Assembly (NCBI GenBank): GCA_003232015.1
Contig: QIKU01000154.1
Span: 1 to 10,603 of the forward strand
Source of the DNA: Gammaproteobacteria bacterium
GTDB lineage: Bacteria > Pseudomonadota > Gammaproteobacteria > UBA6429
DNA length: 10,603 nucleotides
Direction of reading: 5' to 3'
Both the position numbers and the translations under genes were made by a program. The number at the start of each line of letters is the position of its first letter. The stretch's first letter is position 1. Below, piece after piece: positions 7,368-10,603 of the stretch. Below the pieces are notes generated by a model. The model saw nothing but the letters and a program-made list of their open reading frames with translations, ran no database searches and was not told where the DNA came from.

Positions 7368-8726
7368 ATGTTAAGGTTTACACAAGGTCGATTATTAGTG
7401 TATTTATGTTGTTTCTGGGCGGCCGCCGTATTATTGAGTGTGGCTGCGCCAGTGATGGCTGCGTCAAATTATGCGACAGAAGTAAAGACCATCCGTATGT
7501 GGCCTGCACCGGATAACACGCGGCTGGTTTTTGACTTAAGTGCACCGGTTAACCATTCCTTATTTAGTTTAAAATCACCGAACCGGCTGGTGATTGATCT
7601 TAGCCATGCGCGGATGCGAAGTACACTTTCAAATCTGGATTTTGCCAAAGGTTTTGTTAAAGACATTCGCTATGCCTCACGTAACCGTGACGACTTGCGT
7701 ATTGTTCTGGACTTGCGCTCGAATGTTCGGCCTAAAAGTTTTTTACTCAAGCCTAATCGTGAGTATGGTCATCGTTTGGTGATTGACCTTATTGGCAAGC
7801 AAACCACTAAAAAAAGTAAACCCACAAACAAATTAAAATACAAAAACCGTCAGCGCGACATTATTATTGCCATTGATGCCGGGCATGGGGGCGAAGATCC
7901 TGGTGCGATTGGGCGCCGTGGTACACGCGAAAAAACCGTGGTGATGGCCATTGCCAAACGCCTTGAAAAACTGGTTAAACGTGAGCGTGGAATGCGGCCG
8001 GTTATGATCCGCACAGGTGACTATTATGTCAGTCTGAAAAATCGGGTGAAGATAGCACGTCGTAAACAGGCCGATATTTTTATCTCCATTCACGCCGATG
8101 CATTCAGAAATACCAAAGCAAAAGGCACCTCTGTTTTTGTGGTTTCTGAACGGGGTGCGAGTAGTGAAGCAGCACGTTTTCTGGCTGAACAGGAAAACCA
8201 GTCCGATATGATTGGCGGTATCGACTTTGAAGAAATTGATGATGACTTATTAAAACTGGTACTGGTTGATATGGTAAAAAATTCCACCATGGAAACCAGC
8301 CATCAGGTGGCTAACCATGTGTTAGGCAATTTAGGCAAAGTTGCGCATCTGCATAAAAAAACGGTTGAACAAGCCGGTTTTAAAGTTCTAAAAGCACCCG
8401 ACATTCCGTCGATATTAGTTGAAACAGCTTTTATATCGAACCCGGCAGAAGAACGTAAACTACGTAGTGCTAAACATCAGCAGCGTATTGCAGTGGCTAT
8501 ACTAAAAGGTGTGCGCAATTACTTTCATGCCAACCCGCCACCGGGCAGTTTGCTGGCGCTGGGAAACACAAAAGGGGATACCCGACACCGTGTAACCCGT
8601 GGGGAAACATTATCAGCCATTGCTAATCGTTATCGTGTGAGCATTGCGACTATTCGCAGTGTGAATAAATTAGCCAGTGATCGTATTCGGGTGGGTGCGG
8701 TATTACGCATTCCTTATCGTAGTTAA
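7368..8726 (+). CDS. amiB: N-acetylmuramoyl-L-alanine amidase AmiB (AMIN, Amidase_3, LysM)
   Basis: This periplasmic zinc amidase cleaves the bond between MurNAc and the stem peptide to split septal peptidoglycan at division. Numbering is from the ATG at 7368 (452 residues). A signal peptide runs to about residue 31 (cleavage after PVMA). The AMIN domain at about 38-143 targets the septum. Amidase_3 at about 165-385 has the zinc ligands H173 (IDAGHGGEDPG), E188 (TREKTV) and H243 (SIHADAF), and the catalytic E352 (LVETAFISNP). The stretch MIGGIDFEEIDDDLLK (281-296) lies where AmiB-type enzymes carry an autoinhibitory helix relieved by EnvC/NlpD-type activators. A C-terminal LysM domain (about 405-449, HRVTRGETLSAIANRYRVS) binds glycan, as in pseudomonad AmiB but not the E. 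coli protein. The start is uncertain among GTG 7356, ATG 7365 and ATG 7368. mutL follows in the same orientation but is separated by an inserted minus-strand cassette. Confidence 0.95.
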   Translation: MLRFTQGRLLVYLCCFWAAAVLLSVAAPVMAASNYATEVKTIRMWPAPDNTRLVFDLSAPVNHSLFSLKSPNRLVIDLSHARMRSTLSNLDFAKGFVKDIRYASRNRDDLRIVLDLRSNVRPKSFLLKPNREYGHRLVIDLIGKQTTKKSKPTNKLKYKNRQRDIIIAIDAGHGGEDPGAIGRRGTREKTVVMAIAKRLEKLVKRERGMRPVMIRTGDYYVSLKNRVKIARRKQADIFISIHADAFRNTKAKGTSVFVVSERGASSEAARFLAEQENQSDMIGGIDFEEIDDDLLKLVLVDMVKNSTMETSHQVANHVLGNLGKVAHLHKKTVEQAGFKVLKAPDIPSILVETAFISNPAEERKLRSAKHQQRIAVAILKGVRNYFHANPPPGSLLALGNTKGDTRHRVTRGETLSAIANRYRVSIATIRSVNKLASDRIRVGAVLRIPYRS

Positions 8727-8835
8727 TATCACAGGCTATTTTTAAATTCAGCTTGGTTAAAACAACAATACCTCTGCGCCAGCAGCCATTCTGGATAGAT
8801 TGCCCATCCATTTATCTGCGCCTGTATGCCAATAA

Positions 8836-9213
8836 CTATTTTGTTTTAAATAAGTCCTCACATGTATCACATGCAAAATATTGAGTATTTTTACCACATT
8901 TTATGTGTCCTGTGGCTCCAGCACGAATTTCCCACTCACATACTTTAGATTTGTATTTCAATGTTCCCTCAATATAACATGGCGCATAATTGTAGTGATC
9001 ATGTATGACCTTGTATTCGACCTTTTTAGCTCGAAGAAAAAATTCTTTTGCCTCATTATGGCTTAGATCTACATCTGAAGGACGACAATGCTTAATATCT
9101 TCCGATCCGAAGTCAGCAACATAGACATCTGCAATATTACTGCTTTGAAAACCTGTACTTGCGCAAGAAGTGATAAGCATTGCAACAAAAAAAAGAATAA
9201 ATTTCGTTTTCAT
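8836..9213 (-). CDS. Cysteine-rich lipoprotein, candidate immunity protein to the adjacent amidase
   Basis: This 125-residue protein has a lipoprotein signal peptide (KFILFFVAML) and a lipobox ITSC with the lipidated Cys17; Ala18 after it predicts outer-membrane sorting. The mature part has six further cysteines (43, 79, 92, 106, 115, 118), including a CDTC motif, so disulfide bonds in the periplasm are likely. The conserved-looking core is CYIEGTLKYKS, CEWEIRAGATGHIKCG and YFACDTCEDLF. No enzymatic motif is seen. Its ATG overlaps the amidase stop as ATGA, so the two are translated in a coupled way. A signal-less cell-wall hydrolase coupled to a periplasmic lipoprotein is the usual layout of effector and immunity protein, which is the basis of the call. 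An alternative is a regulator or anchor of the amidase. It converges on amiB; the 109-bp gap (8727-8835) has no strong terminator. Confidence 0.8.
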   Translation of the reverse strand: MKTKFILFFVAMLITSCASTGFQSSNIADVYVADFGSEDIKHCRPSDVDLSHNEAKEFFLRAKKVEYKVIHDHYNYAPCYIEGTLKYKSKVCEWEIRAGATGHIKCGKNTQYFACDTCEDLFKTK

Positions 9214-9812
9214 TTCCAGACCGCCGTACTGGCTTCGCCAGGGTTTTTATAAGAAACTTCTGGATGTTTGTATACATCGCTAGAAGTAAGGCTAAAGTGA
9301 TTGTAAAGTTTGCCTACTAGCCATTGTAGTGACATATTTTGTTGAGCAGTGATGGTTTCGTATGTCTTTTTGTCTATATGCTTTCCAACAAGCTCTATAC
9401 CAATAGAATCACTATTAACTGGATATCTGTGAGGATATGTTTTAAATCGTTCATGTGAATTAAGAGCTTTAATCTGATTTGTCCAGGACATGGCAAGAAT
9501 TTTAGCCATGCTAGCGTTATTGCAGCTATTTTTATTAATGGTTAGGCACTTTGATTTAATTAAGCGGCCGATGTGGTAGCAGCGCTTATAAATGCTAGCT
9601 GTTTGGTAAATTAAACCCTTCTTGTCTATTAGAAAGTGTGCACCATTACCACCCGCTTTATATCCATTAAATGTATGTTGAGCGGTTGGCGAATCTGTTT
9701 GATGTACAACTATTGCATGAACACCAAATAGCATTCCGTGCTCAATAGTTTGGAATCTTCGACGGTGAACCTTGCTATCTATGAGCATTCCATCTTTATT
9801 AATTGTAGACAT
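9210..9812 (-). CDS. Amidase_2 (PGRP/AmpD-fold) N-acetylmuramoyl-L-alanine amidase, candidate antibacterial effector
   Basis: This 200-residue protein is a zinc amidase of the Amidase_2 fold, predicted to cut MurNAc-L-Ala bonds. The first zinc His is H37 in IVVHQTDSP; NGAHFLIDKKGLIYQTAS (56-73) contains the family Tyr69; H80 lies in YHIG; SDSIGIELVG (134-143) is a core strand; and HPEVSYKNPGE (183-193) supplies the last His (H183) and Lys189. There is no signal peptide or transmembrane helix, and the domain fills the protein, unlike the exported AmiB next door. It is larger than AmpD (about 180 residues) and has a lineage-typical insert, KCLTINKNSCNNASMAK. The Shine-Dalgarno AAGGAAAGGAA directly precedes the ATG. 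It overlaps the downstream lipoprotein gene by ATGA. The pair resembles type VI secretion amidase effector/immunity bicistrons, but no VgrG, PAAR or Hcp gene is present in the window, so delivery is inferred. A phage-type endolysin or recycling enzyme is the main alternative. Confidence 0.88.
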   Translation of the reverse strand: MSTINKDGMLIDSKVHRRRFQTIEHGMLFGVHAIVVHQTDSPTAQHTFNGYKAGGNGAHFLIDKKGLIYQTASIYKRCYHIGRLIKSKCLTINKNSCNNASMAKILAMSWTNQIKALNSHERFKTYPHRYPVNSDSIGIELVGKHIDKKTYETITAQQNMSLQWLVGKLYNHFSLTSSDVYKHPEVSYKNPGEASTAVWK

Positions 9813-9849
9813 TTCCTTTCCTTTTCATTTGCGGCGCATTCCATTGCTG

Positions 9850-9942
9850 TTACAGGGGCTTGAGTTGGTTTTTAGTTGTGTTCAGATACATGTTGGCTAT
9901 TTCTTCGAAGAAGGTAGCGCAATACGAAGATGGAATATCCAT
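9850..9942 (-). CDS. Tiny ORF (30 aa) coupled by TGATG to the preceding tiny ORF
   Basis: The frame starts MDIPSSYCATFFEEIANMY and stops 37 bases before the amidase ATG. Its ATG overlaps the TGA of the upstream 36-residue ORF as TGATG, a classical re-initiation arrangement. It has no own Shine-Dalgarno sequence beyond that. No family is recognised. It may instead be the second half of a gene broken by an indel in the T7 tract, or reached by -1 frameshifting. Confidence 0.25.
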   Translation of the reverse strand: MDIPSSYCATFFEEIANMYLNTTKNQLKPL

Positions 9943-10052
9943 CAAAAAAAGCTGGTTGGGCACAATCTGGTGGGGGTTGGTGACTTTTGGGTTATCTTTT
10001 TGAATTTGTGTATAATGCGGCTAAGGCTGTCGCCGAGTTGTTGTTCTATCAT
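9942..10052 (-). CDS. Tiny ORF (36 aa) at the head of the amidase transcript
   Basis: The frame begins MIEQQLGDSLSRIIHKFKKI, is basic and soluble-looking, and ends in a T7 tract read as Phe-Phe-stop. AGGA lies ten bases upstream of its ATG, and the ATG lies about 35 bases after the predicted transcription start of the minus-strand promoter at 10093-10121. These are the only arguments that it is translated. A -1 slip at the T7 would fuse it to the next ORF, giving 67 residues. No family is recognised. Confidence 0.3.
   Translation of the reverse strand: MIEQQLGDSLSRIIHKFKKITQKSPTPTRLCPTSFF
10011..10016 (+). promoter_or_regulatory. Isolated plus-strand TATAAT box upstream of mutL
   Basis: A perfect TATAAT sits in TTTGTGTATAATGCGG. 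The best -35 candidate, TTGGGT at an 18-bp spacing (9987-9992), is poor. It faces mutL, 250 bases away, but hairpins at 10161-10217 lie between. It could drive mutL or a short RNA, or be chance in AT-rich DNA. Confidence 0.25.
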
Positions 10053-10092
10053 TTTACTAAATTCCTTTTTATATGCTATTTTACTTCGGCTT

Positions 10093-10121
10093 AGGATAAA
10101 AGTCTGTTTCTGGTGTGTCAA
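10093..10121 (-). promoter_or_regulatory. Sigma-70 promoter predicted for the amidase-lipoprotein cassette
   Basis: Reading the minus strand, a perfect -35 TTGACA (10121-10116) is followed by a 17-base spacer and TATCCT (10098-10093), four of six matches to the -10 consensus. The predicted start is near 10086, giving a leader of about 270 bases before the amidase ATG that contains the two tiny ORFs. It is the best-formed promoter in the window. Confidence 0.55.
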
Positions 10122-10160
10122 GGAAATCAGTTGCTGTGAATCATATAATCTGGTTTCCCC

Positions 10161-10177
10161 GCCCGCTTGCAGCGGGC
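10161..10177. promoter_or_regulatory. Perfect GC-rich stem-loop upstream of mutL
   Basis: GCCCGCT (10161-10167) pairs completely with AGCGGGC (10171-10177) around a 3-base loop. Its CCGCTTG core resembles the stem-loop at 1374-1396. There is no T run directly after it on either strand. It is the first of three stem-loops packed into 57 bases in front of mutL. Confidence 0.5.
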
Positions 10178-10179
10178 AC

Positions 10180-10199
10180 AAAACCACCGTTGGGGTTTT
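10180..10199 (+). terminator. Terminator-like stem-loop upstream of mutL
   Basis: AAAACC (10180-10185) pairs with GGTTTT (10194-10199), with additional CC/GG pairing inside the ACCGTTGG loop. On the plus strand the stem ends in TTTTC. It would end plus-strand transcripts coming from amiB or from the TATAAT at 10011 before they reach mutL. The short U tract makes it weak. Confidence 0.4.
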
Positions 10200-10203
10200 C
10201 AAA

Positions 10204-10217
10204 GGGGTGTATACCCC
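10204..10217. promoter_or_regulatory. GGGGT/ACCCC palindrome just upstream of mutL
   Basis: GGGGT and ACCCC flank GTAT, giving a 14-base near-palindrome about 48 bases before the mutL ATG. It is followed directly by GTTGACGATATATAA. TTGACG resembles a -35, but no -10 lies at the right spacing from it. The site could be an operator over the mutL promoter or a leader stem; function is not shown. Confidence 0.35.
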
Positions 10218-10264
10218 GTTGACGATATATAATTGATTCTCAGAGATTATGATAAGCTGCTTAT

Positions 10265-10603
10265 ATGAACACCACTGAACTTGCACGCACCCCCATCCGC
10301 CAACTTCCGGTTCAACTTGCAAACCAGATTGCAGCCGGTGAAGTGGTTGAACGCCCGGCGTCGATTGTTAAGGAATTAATTGAAAACTCCCTGGATGCCG
10401 GTGCAGCGTATATTGAAATTGACATTCAAAAGGGTGGCTTGCAGCAGATTAAAATCCGTGATGATGGCCACGGTATTCCTGAACAGGAAATACCTCTAGC
10501 GGTGCAGGCGCATTGCACCAGTAAAATAAGCAGTTTTGATGATTTAACCGCGATTGAAAGCATGGGCTTTCGTGGTGAAGCACTGGCGAGCATTGTTTCC
10601 ATT
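10265..10603 (+). CDS. mutL: DNA mismatch repair protein MutL, N-terminal part (cut by right edge)
   Basis: MutL is the ATP-driven matchmaker that links MutS mismatch recognition to downstream nicking. The 113 visible residues are the start of the GHKL ATPase domain. [20 protein letters not shown] (14-33) is near-invariant in Mut[12 protein letters not shown] (37-47) carries the general base E37 and Mg-binding N41 (E29 and N33 in E. coli). DDGHGI (66-71) is the second ATP motif, TSK is at 85-87, and [10 protein letters not shown] is at 101-110. Relative to E. coli there are eight extra N-terminal residues (MNTTELAR). Shine-Dalgarno pairing is weak (GATAAGCTGCTTAT before the ATG). In relatives mutL follows amiB directly; here about 1.5 kb with opposite-strand genes intervenes, so mutL must have its own promoter. 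Confidence 0.97.
   Translation, partial: MNTTELARTPIRQLPVQLANQIAAGEVVERPASIVKELIENSLDAGAAYIEIDIQKGGLQQIKIRDDGHGIPEQEIPLAVQAHCTSKISSFDDLTAIESMGFRGEALASIVSI

Larger units (their letters stand above)
9813..10264. other. 452-bp spacer upstream of the amidase cassette and mutL: no confident gene
   Basis: This stretch separates the divergent amidase (-) and mutL (+). Longer open frames on both strands here look like chance: they have no family features and overlap each other. Supported contents are a good minus-strand promoter (10093-10121), two tiny coupled minus-strand ORFs (9850-10052), three stem-loops near mutL (10161-10217), an isolated plus-strand TATAAT (10011-10016), and two short palindromes, TTCTTCGAAGAA (9901-9912) and GATGGAATATCCATC (9929-9943). 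Confidence 0.6.

Noticed and set aside
8727..8835. Terminator in the convergent gap between amiB and the lipoprotein gene
   Set aside because: Only a weak 5-bp inverted repeat (TGGAT/ATCCA) without a T run was found.
8836..9812. Phage lysis cassette (endolysin plus spanin)
   Set aside because: No holin-like transmembrane protein, no Rz-type coiled coil and no other phage gene is present; the lipoprotein is cysteine-rich and unlike Rz1.
9210..9812. Housekeeping AmpD for peptidoglycan recycling
   Set aside because: The fold is related, but the coupling to a lipoprotein, the specific inserts and the foreign setting between amiB and mutL fit AmpD poorly; not excluded by sequence alone.
9772..10236. 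154-residue plus-strand open frame upstream of mutL
   Set aside because: It is antisense to the amidase start, the cassette promoter and the tiny ORFs; composition looks like chance translation and no motif is visible.
10053..10322. Upstream part of a 126-residue minus-strand frame reaching into mutL
   Set aside because: It begins antisense to the conserved mutL start and runs through the stem-loops and the promoter; only the part from the internal ATG at 10052 has a plausible ribosome site.

Overview
The window looks like a gammaproteobacterial chromosome segment of moderate GC. The main taxonomic clue is an AmiB-type cell-division amidase gene followed by mutL in the same orientation, which is the neighbourhood known from Escherichia coli and relatives (amiB-mutL-miaA-hfq). 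The GTAGCCTGGATG-type palindromic repeats, which are common in gammaproteobacteria, agree with this. Genus cannot be fixed from the sequence alone.

Left part (1-4618): ion transport. The 3' part of a P-type cation ATPase (+) enters from the left edge. It is followed by two 111-bp tandem copies of a hairpin-forming repeat, a third cleaner hairpin, and a GC-rich stem-loop. On the minus strand lie a CPA2/Kef-type K+(or Na+)/H+ antiporter with a nucleotide-binding RCK domain and, downstream of it, the Na+/H+ antiporter nhaA. A 158-bp MITE-like element with terminal inverted repeats separates these two genes.

Middle (4782-7069): a minus-strand pair encoding a DUF898/YjgN-like multi-pass membrane protein and a membrane-anchored M48 zinc metalloprotease. 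The two genes are 23 bp apart, and a 9-bp perfect stem spans the stop of the first and the leader of the second.

Right part (7322-10603): amiB (+, signal peptide, AMIN, Amidase_3, LysM) and the 5' part of mutL (+). Between them, about 1.5 kb of visibly AT-richer DNA carries an inserted minus-strand cassette. It encodes a signal-less Amidase_2 peptidoglycan amidase overlapping by ATGA a six-cysteine lipoprotein. Upstream of the amidase are two tiny ORFs joined by a TGATG at a T7 tract, and a consensus -35/17-bp/-10 promoter. The architecture (cell-wall hydrolase without an export signal, coupled to a periplasmic lipoprotein) suggests an orphan antibacterial effector-immunity pair, probably of type VI secretion kind. 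This is the most interesting system in the window, but no secretion gene is visible and the assignment is an inference.

No rRNA, tRNA, CRISPR array, transposase or integrase gene was seen.
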